Below are positions 44,894 through 54,770 of a DNA stretch of 64,000 nt, in pieces. The notes beneath the pieces were generated by a model. It had not been told where the DNA came from and ran no database searches. It saw nothing but the letters and a program-made list of their open reading frames with translations. Every line of letters starts with the position of its first letter. The stretch's first letter is position 1. This DNA comes from Shewanella cutis (GTDB lineage: Bacteria > Pseudomonadota > Gammaproteobacteria > Enterobacterales > Shewanellaceae). A program made the position numbers and the translations under genes. Where the stretch lies: positions 62,001-126,000 of the forward strand of contig NZ_JACSDI010000005.1 of NCBI RefSeq assembly GCF_022410515.1. The letters run 5' to 3'.

Positions 44894-45910
44894 TTAGATT
44901 AATTTGCTGCGTTGTTGCAGGAGTAAAAAGATAAAGAATGGCGCACCGATAAGCGCTGTGACTAAGCCGACGGGTAATTCGGCGGGGGGTAAAAATGCCC
45001 GCGCACCTATGTCAGCTAAGGCTAAAAGCGCAGCGCCCAAGAGGGCGCTCATGGGTAAAAGTCGTTTATGATCTGGCCCCAAAATCATCCGCACTAAATG
45101 GGGAACCACTAGACCAATAAAACCGATAATCCCTGTTGCGGCCACACTCACGCCTACGCCTAATGCACAGAGTAGGATGAGTCTTAACTTAAGACGGTCG
45201 ACATCAATCCCTAAATGTCTGGCTTCAGCTTCACCCAGTAGCAGGGCATTAAGTGCCATGGCATCACGCTGAAACCGCCAACTCAGCAGCACTAATACCA
45301 GTAAACACAGGCCGACATATTGCCATTGAGCTCCCGCAATACTGCCCATTTGCCAAAGGGTTAAGTCACGTAATGCCATATCATTAGCGAGATAAGTTAG
45401 TACGCCTATGCCCGCTCCTGCTAGCGCTGCAATCGCCACGCCGGACAGCAGCAATAACACCACAGATGTGCCTAAACCGTTACTCGCCAGACGATAAACG
45501 ATCAGGGTTGTGGCTAACCCACAGAGAAAGGCGCCAAGGGAAATCATAAAAGATCCCACGTCGGGAAATAACACGATACAGATGGCCGCACCTAATGCGG
45601 CCCCCGATGACACCCCAATAATACCTGGGTCTGCCAGTGGATTGCGGAATAATCCCTGCATCACTGCGCCACATTGAGCAAGGATCGCGCCTACTGTAAG
45701 GGCTAACAAGGTCCTTGGCAGACGCACGTTACTTACCACCAGTTGCTCATGGGGTGCAAGATTGCCAATGCTTTGCTGGGTTGCCCAATTAAATACAGCG
45801 CTGAGGGAGTCCATAAGACTCATGCTTACGGGACCGACACTCACCGAGAGTAAGCTGCTCAGGATGAGGATCATCATCATTGTGGGCCAAAGCCAGCGAT
45901 ACTGTAACAT
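44894..45910 (-). CDS. hmuU: Heme ABC transporter permease
   Basis: 338-residue FecCD-type permease with about ten helices; conserved segments [47 protein letters not shown] and [27 protein letters not shown]. Specificity for heme is inferred from the operon. It starts 2 bp after hmuT. Confidence 0.94.
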   Translation of the reverse strand: MLQYRWLWPTMMMILILSSLLSVSVGPVSMSLMDSLSAVFNWATQQSIGNLAPHEQLVVSNVRLPRTLLALTVGAILAQCGAVMQGLFRNPLADPGIIGVSSGAALGAAICIVLFPDVGSFMISLGAFLCGLATTLIVYRLASNGLGTSVVLLLLSGVAIAALAGAGIGVLTYLANDMALRDLTLWQMGSIAGAQWQYVGLCLLVLVLLSWRFQRDAMALNALLLGEAEARHLGIDVDRLKLRLILLCALGVGVSVAATGIIGFIGLVVPHLVRMILGPDHKRLLPMSALLGAALLALADIGARAFLPPAELPVGLVTALIGAPFFIFLLLQQRSKLI

Positions 45911-45912
45911 GG

Positions 45913-46866
45913 TTATTTGCCCGCCGTTTTACCTTGAGTGAGCAGGGTATCTGCAAGCGTTTCGGCAGCACCAATGGCGCTAATGCCTAAGCCTCCTAGT
46001 AAAGCTTGCGGGGCAAGGGTTTGGATATGGCCATTTTGGCCTGCGGGAGTATGCGCTAGCAGCGGCATCTCCTTTAATAGAGCCTGGGTTGTTTGACTGT
46101 TGGTTTGCGAGTCAGTTTTTTCGCTACGGTTAGACACTAAAATCACATCCGGTTGTAAGGCGAGAATGCCCTCTTGGGACAATGTCTTATAGCCTTCAAA
46201 GTCTGCAATATTCTTTGCGCCCGATAGCGCAATAATGGTATCGGCAGCGGTACCTTTGCCACCGACTCTGGCTCCTCGTCCTTCCTGTAATAACATAAAG
46301 AGGATTTTTGGCTGAGCATTATGTTGGCTGAGTTGTTGTTTTTGCTTATTTAATTTATCTAGCCTTTGATGCAACTCCTGCTTTAGCGGGGCCGCTTTGT
46401 CTGTTCGATTAAGCGATTGTGCCAGCGTATCGATATTGCTCATTAATTGTTGCTCATCGGCGCTTGAGGGTAATTGCACTACCTTGATATTGGCTTGTTT
46501 TAGTACGTTGAGGGTGGTTTCTGGGCCCATTACGTCGGACCCCACAACTAGTGTAGGGCTGAGTGCCATAATGCCTTCAGCTGAAAGCATGCGGTGGTAT
46601 CCCAGTTTGGCGACTGAGCTTAATTGTTCAGGCACATAGCTGGTGGCATCGACAGCCACTAACTCATCGGCCGCCCCTAACGCCAGCACTAACTCGGTGA
46701 CACCCGCACCCGCGCTCACCAACTTTATATCCTGAGTTGCACTCCAAGCATTAAATGAAAAGAGTGCTATGACTGCGGGGAGTAGACACAACCATTTATT
46801 GAATGCATTGCTATCGGTCGGTTGACTGAGTTTATTAAATCTATAACGCACAGCTTGAAACAACAT
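45913..46866 (-). CDS. hmuT: Periplasmic heme-binding protein
   Basis: 317-residue binding protein. The first 43 residues carry a long basic leader and a signal helix ending AWSA. The mature start DIKLVSAGAGVTELVLALGAADELVAVDATSYVP and the later LGYHRMLSAEGIMALSPTLVV follow the HmuT pattern, with Tyr in the heme-ligand position. The middle linking helix is rich in K/Q. The gene precedes hmuU and follows exbD by 93 bp. Confidence 0.92.
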   Translation of the reverse strand: MLFQAVRYRFNKLSQPTDSNAFNKWLCLLPAVIALFSFNAWSATQDIKLVSAGAGVTELVLALGAADELVAVDATSYVPEQLSSVAKLGYHRMLSAEGIMALSPTLVVGSDVMGPETTLNVLKQANIKVVQLPSSADEQQLMSNIDTLAQSLNRTDKAAPLKQELHQRLDKLNKQKQQLSQHNAQPKILFMLLQEGRGARVGGKGTAADTIIALSGAKNIADFEGYKTLSQEGILALQPDVILVSNRSEKTDSQTNSQTTQALLKEMPLLAHTPAGQNGHIQTLAPQALLGGLGISAIGAAETLADTLLTQGKTAGK

Positions 46867-46959
46867 GGGTAAACTCCTGATCCATCTAAAAGCAAGGTCG
46901 AGGTGTTATCAACCTTGCAGGGTAAACGGGTTAAAACACGATTGAGTTAAGGTTTAGGG

Positions 46960-47397
46960 TTAATGTTCCATCAAAATTTGGGTTTGATTAATGGCGTTAC
47001 CCTGCAAAAGTGCGAGTAACTGCATTAGTGGTTCAACTGGCGCGGCCTTATCGGCAGCAATAATGACGGTGGCCTGTGGTTGAGCCGTTAACTGCGCTTC
47101 AAAGGCTGTAGTAAACGCGGTTAAATCAGCAAATTTTTCGCCATTAATCGCCCAGTAGGGTGAAGTCGCCATAATATTGATGGCTATCGATTGCTTATGC
47201 TCGAGTGCAGTAATGGCGTTGCTTGGGCTTTGAGGTACATCAACGGGTAAGCTCAGCAAACGGCTATTTGCGGTGAGCAACAGAAACACTAAAACAATAA
47301 AAATAATATCAATCAATGCCGTAAGATCGACGCTGGGCAGTGGCTCTAAGGCACTGATCCCTGCTTGGGGTAACGACGTGTGGTGAGTGCTTATCAT
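46960..47397 (-). CDS. exbD: Biopolymer transport protein ExbD
   Basis: 145-residue inner-membrane protein: short cytoplasmic N-terminus, one helix with the proton-carrying aspartate (VDLTALIDIIFIVLVFLLLTANSRLL) and a periplasmic domain ending in a family-like VIIAADKAAPVEPLMQLLALLQ. Energises the outer-membrane heme receptor with ExbB and TonB. Overlaps exbB by 4 nt. Confidence 0.93.
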   Translation of the reverse strand: MISTHHTSLPQAGISALEPLPSVDLTALIDIIFIVLVFLLLTANSRLLSLPVDVPQSPSNAITALEHKQSIAINIMATSPYWAINGEKFADLTAFTTAFEAQLTAQPQATVIIAADKAAPVEPLMQLLALLQGNAINQTQILMEH

Positions 47398-48137
47398 GGC
47401 TGAGACTCAAGAGATGCTGCGTGTGGAGTGTTAGGTGTTTGATTAGCCTGATTTCCTAGAGCGAATGCCTGATATAAGTCCTGCTCAAGTGGCTGCTTGT
47501 CTACACCGGATAACCATAAGTTAATTTGATTCAGCACATGGCTCGCTTTTAAGCATTGGCTATGTGCCCAGATCCCAAATAAATGGGCGGCGGTAATAGT
47601 CGGCACCGCAATAATAAGGCCTGCTGCGGTAGTATTCATTGCCAGCCCAAGCCCCGCACTGAGTTGCGCGGGTGTGACTGGCCCTTGGGACTGGCCAAGT
47701 TGGGCAAACATGTCAATTAACCCAAGTACTGTGCCGAGTAACCCCAGTAGCGGACTAATAATCCCTATCACTTGCAAAATCTTAAGGCCCGCTTGCAGCT
47801 CCCTTTGTTGTTTATTCAGCCATAGACTGAGTAATTCTTCCCTGAGTGGTTTGGGTTGATGTGCTTGCGCTAACAGCAGTGTTGCGCCACGGGCCAGTAA
47901 ATCTTGCTGGTGGCTGGTTTTAGTGAGTAAGGCTTGAATGTTTTCGTTTGTCGGTTTGGCATCAGAGTGGCGTAGCTCTTTAACCCAAGCTTGTTTTTTT
48001 GGAGAGATTGACGCTGCGGATTGTTGTAAAAACAGTGCGCTACGCTCAAGGCAAATCATCAAGGCAAGGAATGCACATATCAGCAAAGGCCAGGTGAGTG
48101 AACCGAGCTGGCCATGTAGGGGCGAAAAGTCAGTCAT
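47394..48137 (-). CDS. exbB: MotA/TolQ/ExbB proton channel family protein
   Basis: ExbB of the heme TonB system, 247 residues from ATG 48137 (an alternative start at 48176 adds 13 residues but has no Shine-Dalgarno). Three helices: WPLLICAFLALMICLERSALFL, IGIISPLLGLLGTVLGLIDMF and GLAMNTTAAGLIIAVPTITAAHLF. The last two carry the conserved ExbB/TolQ signature. The N-terminal RNSNY-type leader in the longer form is not typical. Confidence 0.92.
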   Translation of the reverse strand: MTDFSPLHGQLGSLTWPLLICAFLALMICLERSALFLQQSAASISPKKQAWVKELRHSDAKPTNENIQALLTKTSHQQDLLARGATLLLAQAHQPKPLREELLSLWLNKQQRELQAGLKILQVIGIISPLLGLLGTVLGLIDMFAQLGQSQGPVTPAQLSAGLGLAMNTTAAGLIIAVPTITAAHLFGIWAHSQCLKASHVLNQINLWLSGVDKQPLEQDLYQAFALGNQANQTPNTPHAASLESQP

Positions 48138-48232
48138 AAGCGGTGAGTCTCTATAGTTAGATCTGTTATCAAGCATTCAGCCAAATGTGTTGCAATAGGA
48201 TTAGCGTGGTTAAGCATTGCATCGCCACAGGA

Positions 48233-49087
48233 TCAATTTAAGGCGAAACGAATCGGTACCCTCACCTTGTAATGGCTTGCCAGTTTTGGGCTTGGCGCCT
48301 CAAACTGCCAAGTCTCTACCGCCTCTAGTGCCGCTTGGTCCAGCAGGCTGACACCAGAGCTTTTGACTAACGTGAGGGCGAGCTGTTGTCCAAATTCGTT
48401 AAACATCACTTCAATTGTTGCGGTTCCTTCCAAGCCTTTTTTGCGCGCCATGCGCGGATATGTTGGCTGGGGAGGTTGACTGGCAAATGTGGGGGATGTG
48501 AGTTCAACCACGGTTTGATGAGGCGCCATATTGCTATCCATTGAATTCTGTTGCTCATTCAAGCTTGGTCTTGGTTTGGTTGGCGCTAACTCAGCGTGTT
48601 CCGTCACTTTTTCTGTGGATTTTAGATTGTCAGTCTTGGCGACGTAGTGATGATCCTGCGACTGTTTAGACTTTGGCTGCGCGATGTTTTTTTTATCAAT
48701 TGATGCAGTAATAGTTTGTTTTTGCTCAGTCTTACTTTGATTTGGCTTTTTAGGTTTGGATGTTGTCAGCTTCGGTTGAGCCACTCGTGTCGATGGTGCG
48801 GTAACAGTGTGTGCCAATGATGCGTGATGGGATTGGGTTTTGTTAACCGCGTTAGGAGCAATATCCGATGCTGCAGCCATTTGAGGCTTAGCAAGGTTTA
48901 AGGTAACCGGGTTTAAGGTAACGAGTTGATGTGATTCACCCTGAATGGTCGGTGAATTGATTATTTTTAGCTGAGCAGGCACAGGTTGCGAAGCAATAAC
49001 CCCCGTTTGAATCGCAACAGTTAATGCGCCAAAAGCTAAATATCGTTTCGGTGTCACGGCAAACCTTCCAGTTCCAAAAGCATTCAC
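48233..49087 (-). CDS. tonB: TonB-family energy transducer
   Basis: 284-residue TonB. One N-terminal helix (YLAFGALTVAIQTGVIASQ, about residues 14-32), a long Lys/Pro/Thr/Gln-rich periplasmic spacer and the C-terminal TonB domain: YPRMARKKGLEGTATIEVMFNEFGQQLALTLVKSSGVSLLDQAALEAVETWQFEAP. First gene of the leftward operon, divergent from the receptor gene. Confidence 0.93.
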   Translation of the reverse strand: MNAFGTGRFAVTPKRYLAFGALTVAIQTGVIASQPVPAQLKIINSPTIQGESHQLVTLNPVTLNLAKPQMAAASDIAPNAVNKTQSHHASLAHTVTAPSTRVAQPKLTTSKPKKPNQSKTEQKQTITASIDKKNIAQPKSKQSQDHHYVAKTDNLKSTEKVTEHAELAPTKPRPSLNEQQNSMDSNMAPHQTVVELTSPTFASQPPQPTYPRMARKKGLEGTATIEVMFNEFGQQLALTLVKSSGVSLLDQAALEAVETWQFEAPSPKLASHYKVRVPIRFALN

Positions 49088-49133
49088 TCATCAATCATTG
49101 CTAATTAAGATACATAAATATAAATAAGATCGC

Positions 49134-49152
49134 AAATGATAATGATTTTTAT
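49134..49152. promoter_or_regulatory. Fur-box-like site in the tonB-hugA divergent region
   Basis: AAATGATAATGATTTTTAT, with AATGAT repeated, fits the hexamer-array form of the Fur box (GATAAT-type). It sits 47 bp upstream of tonB and 150 bp before hugA, the expected place for iron control of both directions. Confidence 0.75.
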
Positions 49153-49302
49153 TTGATCAAATTTGTATTCTCAGTTAGAGTGCCTGCAATTGCTAAAGTG
49201 AATGCTCAAAAAACTAGCAAAATGCCAAGGTAGGCGAATGACAGTTACGGGTCTTTTTAGATACTAATTGATTAATAAAATTAATAATTTGAGGAAGATA
49301 AT

Positions 49303-51396
49303 ATGAACAAAAAGCCGTTAGTGATCGCCGTTGCGATGGCACTAAGTAGTACGGCGCTAAGTTTTGCGTTAGCGGCTGAAGAAGGCGTCAAACCCACCGC
49401 GGTTCAGAAGAGTGCTGAACAGGGCGTTGTCGAAACTGAATTTGATGAAGTGTTAGTGAGTGCGACGCGTTTGAGTGAGAAAGTGTCTGAAACCAGTCGA
49501 AGTGTTGCTGTTGTCGCAGAAGAGCAGCTTAACGTTTCACAGGCCTCATCGGTTGCCGAAGTATTAAAAAACGAAGCGAATATTAACTTAACAAATGGCC
49601 CGAGAGCGACCTCTCAGGGCGTCGAAATTCGCGGTTTAAGCGGTGATCGTGTTTTACAAACGATCGATGGCGCAAGGCAAAATACTAGTTCGGGCCATCG
49701 CGGTTCCTATTTTATGGACCCTGAACTACTTAAATCTATCGAGGTGATCCGTGGCCCTGCCAGTAGTTTGTGGGGCAGTGGTGCCCTCGGCGGTGTTGTT
49801 GCACAAAATACTAAGTCAGCTCAGGATTTTTTAGCGCCAAATGAAACCTTTGGTGGTTATGTCAAGCAAGGCTATGACACCAATGGCGACCGCACTAAAA
49901 CCAGCGGTGCAGTCTATGGCCAGCAAGCGACAGTCGATTGGTTGCTCAATGGTAGTTATTTTGATTCCAATAATATTAATACCGGCAATGATGAAACCTT
50001 AGTCAACAGTGCTTCTTCAGGAAGTAGTGGATTGGCTAAATTCGGCTGGCAGGCTGATGAAGCCTCGCGCTTAGCGTTATCTGCAAGAGTTAACAAGATT
50101 AATGAATTGGTGCCAAGTAACCCTTCTGCTGCGGTGAGTAGTTCGGTGCCTTTAGTGCGCCGCAAAACGGACGATCAAAATATCACCCTCAATTACAGCT
50201 TAGCCCCAGCCAATAATCCTTATTTGGATACTCATGTGCAGGTTTATTGGAATAGCACAGATTACGACGAAGACCGTGTCACTAAAGGCCAATTAGATAG
50301 TACTGAATACCGCACCGTTGGCATTAATTTGAACAATAGTTCTCAACTCGGTAACACTAAGTTGACCTACGGTGTTGATGGCTATCGCGATACCCTTAAA
50401 ACCGTCAGAGACGATAAGGGACAGATTGGACAGCGTCCTGAGGATATTGATGGCGAAACAACGGTATGGGGAGCTTTTACTCGGGCGGATGTGCAACTGA
50501 CACAAACGGTAAACCTCGATGCTGCTTTACGTTATGACAGTTTTAAAAACGAGAGTCATAACCTTAATGCATCTGCTGATGATACTGAGCTATCTCCTTC
50601 ACTTGGATTAAGTTGGCAAACGCAGCCATGGTTGACCTTAAGTGCGCGCTATGATCAGGCCTTCCGAGCACCGACGGTGGAAGAAATGTTCTCTAGCGGC
50701 ACCCATTATTGCATCCCACCGATCCCCGGATTCTTACCCAAAGGGTTATGTAACACCTTTGCGACGAATCCCAACCTAAAGTCTGAAGTGGCGCGTAATA
50801 AAGAGCTTAAAGCTGACTTTCGCTTCAATGAGTTAGCGGGTGATGATGAGTTAGCGATTACCTTAAACATCTTCCGTAACGATGTGGACGATTTTATTGT
50901 TCAGCAAGTCTCTAATCCATATCGTGGGATCCCAGGACTTGAGCAAACAACCTCGTGGAACAACGTGGAAGACGCTCAATTAACGGGCTTTGAGCTCAGC
51001 GGTCGTTATCGCATCGGACAAACGCGTTTAGCGATGAATTATGGTCAAACCCGTGGAGAAGATCGTAACACTGGCGATTATATCGAAGGGATGCCAGCCA
51101 ATAAGTTTAATGTCGACTTATCCCAAGGCATCATGGAAGGCGATATGAAACTCGGCACCCGAGTGACCTATGTCGCCAGCCAAGCGAATACACCTACAGG
51201 CTACAGTGTTGCTAAGTATGACGACTATACCCTGTGGGATGTGTACCTTGCTTGGGAGCCTGCGATGGGCGTGATGTCGGGCCTGAGAGTTGATTTTGCC
51301 ATTGAAAACATTGGTGATGAGAAATATCAGCAGGCATGGCAAACCTTGTATCAGCCCGGCCGTAATATGAAGCTGTCTGCACGCTACATGTTCTAA
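49303..51396 (+). CDS. hugA: TonB-dependent heme/hemoglobin receptor
   Basis: 697-residue outer-membrane receptor. Signal peptide to about residue 24, TonB box-like FDEVLVSATR, plug domain (SVAEVLKNEANINLTNGPRATSQGVEIRGLSGDRVLQTIDGARQ, residues 80-125; EVIRGPASSLWGSGALGGVV) and a beta-barrel that ends in ARYMF with terminal Phe. The pattern matches HugA/HutA/HmuR-type heme receptors. RBS TGAGGAAG precedes ATG 49303. Divergent from tonB; followed by hutX and hutZ. Confidence 0.94.
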   Translation: MNKKPLVIAVAMALSSTALSFALAAEEGVKPTAVQKSAEQGVVETEFDEVLVSATRLSEKVSETSRSVAVVAEEQLNVSQASSVAEVLKNEANINLTNGPRATSQGVEIRGLSGDRVLQTIDGARQNTSSGHRGSYFMDPELLKSIEVIRGPASSLWGSGALGGVVAQNTKSAQDFLAPNETFGGYVKQGYDTNGDRTKTSGAVYGQQATVDWLLNGSYFDSNNINTGNDETLVNSASSGSSGLAKFGWQADEASRLALSARVNKINELVPSNPSAAVSSSVPLVRRKTDDQNITLNYSLAPANNPYLDTHVQVYWNSTDYDEDRVTKGQLDSTEYRTVGINLNNSSQLGNTKLTYGVDGYRDTLKTVRDDKGQIGQRPEDIDGETTVWGAFTRADVQLTQTVNLDAALRYDSFKNESHNLNASADDTELSPSLGLSWQTQPWLTLSARYDQAFRAPTVEEMFSSGTHYCIPPIPGFLPKGLCNTFATNPNLKSEVARNKELKADFRFNELAGDDELAITLNIFRNDVDDFIVQQVSNPYRGIPGLEQTTSWNNVEDAQLTGFELSGRYRIGQTRLAMNYGQTRGEDRNTGDYIEGMPANKFNVDLSQGIMEGDMKLGTRVTYVASQANTPTGYSVAKYDDYTLWDVYLAWEPAMGVMSGLRVDFAIENIGDEKYQQAWQTLYQPGRNMKLSARYMF

Positions 51397-51420
51397 GTCT
51401 TGGGATAGAGGATCTGTGAA

Positions 51421-51981
51421 ATGACCCAAACAGTTGACATTGAAAACACGGATAACGTGCTGAGCCACCGAGATTCAAATGCTGAAACCCTGCAAATGTT
51501 GCGACAACGATTTGAAACTCAACCAGATTTAATGCCTGCACAATTGGCCTGTGAGTTAGGGATTGCTGAGCTTGAGGTGGTTACCGCCTTACCTCAAGCG
51601 CAGCGAGTGTTTTTACCTTTGGCCCATATGGACGAGTTACTACAAAGCTTACCTGAGTGGGGGTCGTTAACCACCATAGTGATGCTTTCGGGCAGTGTAT
51701 TTGAATTTAAAGGCAATTTTCCCCAAGGAAAATTTGCCCATGGCTACTACAACCTCTACGGCAAAGGAGACGGCCTGCATGGTCATCTTAAATTGGATGG
51801 CATGCAGGCGATTGCCTTAATCAGCAGACCTTTTAGGGGCAGCGAGAGCCATTCAATTAACTTTTTTGGGCCTCAGGGAGAGGTGGTATTTAAGGTCTAT
51901 TTAGGGCGTGACAAGCAAAGAGTGCTTTTTCCTGACCAAGTGCGCCGTTTTAAAGCGCTAGTCGCCACCTTTGCTGATTAA
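51421..51981 (+). CDS. hutX: Heme utilisation carrier protein HutX
   Basis: 186-residue cytoplasmic heme carrier (HutX/HugX family). An N-terminal helical part (QRFETQPDLMPAQLACELGIAELEVVTALP) and the C-terminal heme-binding fold with FKGNFPQGKFAHGYYNLYGKGDGLHGHLKLDGMQAIALISRPFRGSESHSINFFGPQGEVVFKVYLGRD. Expected to pass heme to HutZ. 24 bp after hugA, in the same transcript. Confidence 0.92.
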   Translation: MTQTVDIENTDNVLSHRDSNAETLQMLRQRFETQPDLMPAQLACELGIAELEVVTALPQAQRVFLPLAHMDELLQSLPEWGSLTTIVMLSGSVFEFKGNFPQGKFAHGYYNLYGKGDGLHGHLKLDGMQAIALISRPFRGSESHSINFFGPQGEVVFKVYLGRDKQRVLFPDQVRRFKALVATFAD

Positions 51982-52014
51982 CATTGATGAACGTAATTTA
52001 TTGAGGAAACTAAT

Positions 52015-52572
52015 ATGAAGCCTGAAATTTCCGAGCAAGAACAGCGTTTAAGGGACAAATTGTTACCTGAAATTGAGACCTTTAAACAGCAACGTAAAAC
52101 CTTACAACTCGCCACCGTCGATACCGATGGTCAACCTAATGCCAGTTACGCGCCATTTGCATTAGCAGACGATGGTTTTTATATCTTGGTGAGTGATTTA
52201 GCGCGCCACGGCCATAATCTTAAACAGTCGACTAAAGTGTCTGTCATGCTGGTGGAGGATGAAGCTGAAGCAAAATCTGTATTCGCCCGCAAACGATTAA
52301 CCTTTGATGCCATGGCTCAAGCGGTTGCGCGTGATACGCCTTCGTTTAGCAAAGGAGTCAGCCTGTTATCTAAACGTTTTGGCGATATGTCGGATAATTT
52401 GGCGGCACTGACGGACTTTAACCTGTACAAGTTAGCGCCCCATCAAGGATTGTATGTCAAAGGCTTTGGCCAAGCTTTTCGTTTAACAGGTAGCGAACTG
52501 CTTGATGTTAACTGGAAGCGCGATGGTCACCATGGCACGCCTAAAACGCCTGAAGATATGCAGGTGGCCTAA
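52015..52572 (+). CDS. hutZ: Heme utilisation / degrading protein HutZ
   Basis: 185-residue split-barrel (FMN-binding-like) protein of the HugZ/HutZ family, which can cleave heme in studied members. Conserved: LATVDTDGQPNASYAPFALADDGFYILVSDLARHGHNLK, SVMLVEDEAEAKSVFARKRLTFDAMAQ and YKLAPHQGLYVKGFGQAFRLTG. Third gene of the hugA operon; GAGGAAAC just before the ATG. A terminator follows at 52651. Confidence 0.93.
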   Translation: MKPEISEQEQRLRDKLLPEIETFKQQRKTLQLATVDTDGQPNASYAPFALADDGFYILVSDLARHGHNLKQSTKVSVMLVEDEAEAKSVFARKRLTFDAMAQAVARDTPSFSKGVSLLSKRFGDMSDNLAALTDFNLYKLAPHQGLYVKGFGQAFRLTGSELLDVNWKRDGHHGTPKTPEDMQVA

Positions 52573-52650
52573 GTTAGCCTCGTTGATTGAGGTAAAACTG
52601 AATTAGTAGTTAACACCTTAATGCTTACCTAAATAAATACCGTCCATCAT

Positions 52651-52680
52651 AAACCCGCTATCAATGCGGGTTTATTGTTG
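52651..52680 (+). terminator. Terminator of hugA-hutX-hutZ
   Basis: AAACCCGC (52651-52658) and GCGGGTTT (52666-52673) with a 7-nt loop, followed by ATTGTT. Confidence 0.8.
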
Positions 52681-52812
52681 GCTTTGCTGTTCTTAGCCTT
52701 GAATTTTTACTTTGTCACCATAACTTAAGCTATCGTATGCGATTTCTTGTATGCTCAGTTCACTTTTATTTGTGCTAAGTTGAATAACAAATAAAGCCGC
52801 AGGATATCAAGA

Positions 52813-54669
52813 GTGAACAAACCGCTCACAGAGCCCACAGATTCGAGCCCCCAATCCCATCGGCCATTATTGGAGTTAACAGTGTCTCAAAAACCTTCAT
52901 ACACCTCGGTTAACCAGCGAGCGGTGTTACCGTGGATTTGGCAATTTCTTAAGCCCTATCGTTTGCGAGTTGTTGCGGCGATTGTATTTTTATTGATCGG
53001 TTCTTTGGCTTGGTTATCCCTCGGCCAAGGTGTGCGTTTAATGGTGGACGAAGGTTTTATTAAGGATAACGCCCAGCGCCTCAATGAGATCATTCTACTC
53101 GTACTGGTGATTACTGCTGTGAGTGGCACAGCGGTGTTCTGTCGCTTTTATTTGATGACATGGCTTGGAGAGCGTGTCAGCGCCGATATTCGGCTTGCAG
53201 TTTATAATCAATTACTTAAATTATCTCCGGCATTTTATGCCAAGGTGCGCACTGGTGAGGTGATTTCGCGTTTTACCGCCGATTCAACCTTACTGCAAAC
53301 CGTTGTCGGCTCGAGTCTTTCTATGGCACTGCGCTCTGGCGTGACGGTTATTGGTGGGCTGGCGATGATGGGGATCACCAGCGTGAAGATGACGCTGCTC
53401 GTGCTACTGGCCGTGCCTTTGGTGTTGGGGCCTGTCGGTTTCTTTGGCCGAAAAGTGCGTACCTTAGCGCGCGAAAGCCAAGATAGGGTGGCGGATCTCG
53501 GTGCCTATGTGGATGAAACCTTACATGAGATCCACACAGTGCAGGCCTATGGCCACGAAGATAGAGACCGCAGCTTATTTAACGGCCGTGTCGAAGATGT
53601 GATGACCGCCGCCAGCGGCCGCATTCGTTACCGCGCGCTGCTGATTTCTTCAGTGATGTTCCTCAGTATTGCCGCCATTGCGCTAGTGACTTGGGTCGGT
53701 GCCCACGATGTGATGTCGGGTAAGATGACGGGCGGCGAACTCTCTGCCTTTATGTTTTATGCCGTGATGGTCGCTGGCGCGGTTGCGACCATTAGTGAAG
53801 TGGTCGGGGAAATCCAACGTGCCTCGGGCGCTGCAGAACGCTTAATCGAATTAGCCGAAACTGAGGTCGATATTCCGGCGCCGCTGGTGCCTAAAACCCT
53901 GCCTGATAAAGTCCGCGGCGAGCTGCAACTACATCAGCTTAACTTCCATTATCCAGAGCAAACTCAGTTAGTACTCAGCGACTTAGACCTTGTAATAAAT
54001 GCCGGCGAGCGTGTGGCTTTGGTCGGCCCGAGTGGTGCGGGCAAGAGCACGCTATTTCAGTTATTACAGCGGTTTTATGTGCCGTCATCGGGCTGTATCT
54101 TATTGGATGGGATTGATATTGCTGCGCTTTCACCACAGGATTTACGGGCGCAGTTTGCGCTGGTGCCGCAGGACTCAGTGATTTTTGCCACCAGTGTGCT
54201 GGAAAATGTGCGCTATGGCCGCGTCGATGCTAGCGAGCAGGAAGTGATCGATGCCTGTATTGCGGCCCGTGCCCATGAGTTTATCAGTGAATTTAATGAA
54301 GGTTATCAAACCTATTTGGGTGAGCGCGGTGTGCGCTTATCCGGTGGGCAAAAACAACGGATTGCTATTGCTCGGGCCATTTTAGCCGACAGGCCCATCC
54401 TATTACTCGATGAGGCTACCAGTGCACTCGATGCCTTAAGCGAGCAAAAAGTAAAGCAGGCGCTCGATGAGTTAATGGCGGGTAAAACTACGCTGATCAT
54501 CGCCCATCGGCTAGCCACCGTAATTAATGCCGATCGAATTATCGTGTTCGATAAGGGGCGAATTGTTGCCAGTGGTAAGCATCAAACTCTAATGCAAACC
54601 AATGCCTTATATCGAGAGTTTGCCAGTTTGCAGCTGCTAACGGATGAGGTTAGCCCATTGAGCGAGTAA
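52813..54669 (+). CDS. ABC exporter, fused membrane and ATPase domains (MsbA-like)
   Basis: 618-residue half-exporter. Transmembrane part about residues 38-335 with six helices (first VVAAIVFLLIGSLAWLSLG), coupling segment FYAKVRTGEVISRFTADSTLLQTVVGSSLS. Nucleotide domain: Walker A GPSGAGKSTLFQLL, Q-loop VPQDSVIF, signature RLSGGQKQRIAIARAIL, Walker B ILLLDEATSALD and switch AHRLAT. Start is GTG 52813, AGGA 10 bp upstream. Closest to the MsbA/MdlB lipid or drug exporters; substrate unknown. Downstream of the heme genes but beyond a terminator. Confidence 0.93.
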   Translation: MNKPLTEPTDSSPQSHRPLLELTVSQKPSYTSVNQRAVLPWIWQFLKPYRLRVVAAIVFLLIGSLAWLSLGQGVRLMVDEGFIKDNAQRLNEIILLVLVITAVSGTAVFCRFYLMTWLGERVSADIRLAVYNQLLKLSPAFYAKVRTGEVISRFTADSTLLQTVVGSSLSMALRSGVTVIGGLAMMGITSVKMTLLVLLAVPLVLGPVGFFGRKVRTLARESQDRVADLGAYVDETLHEIHTVQAYGHEDRDRSLFNGRVEDVMTAASGRIRYRALLISSVMFLSIAAIALVTWVGAHDVMSGKMTGGELSAFMFYAVMVAGAVATISEVVGEIQRASGAAERLIELAETEVDIPAPLVPKTLPDKVRGELQLHQLNFHYPEQTQLVLSDLDLVINAGERVALVGPSGAGKSTLFQLLQRFYVPSSGCILLDGIDIAALSPQDLRAQFALVPQDSVIFATSVLENVRYGRVDASEQEVIDACIAARAHEFISEFNEGYQTYLGERGVRLSGGQKQRIAIARAILADRPILLLDEATSALDALSEQKVKQALDELMAGKTTLIIAHRLATVINADRIIVFDKGRIVASGKHQTLMQTNALYREFASLQLLTDEVSPLSE

Positions 54670-54697
54670 GGCTTGGATTGGGTAAAGAGGCTCAAAT

Positions 54698-54729
54698 AAA
54701 ACCCCAGAGTGCTACCTGGGGTTTTGTTT
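54698..54729. terminator. Bidirectional terminator
   Basis: AAAACCCCAG (54698-54707) and CTGGGGTTTT (54716-54725) with an 8-nt loop, between the ABC exporter and the convergent ligase gene. Confidence 0.85.
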
Positions 54730-54770
54730 TGGATTTAAGTCTGCTCAAATTAACTGATGTTTAGCCAAGT

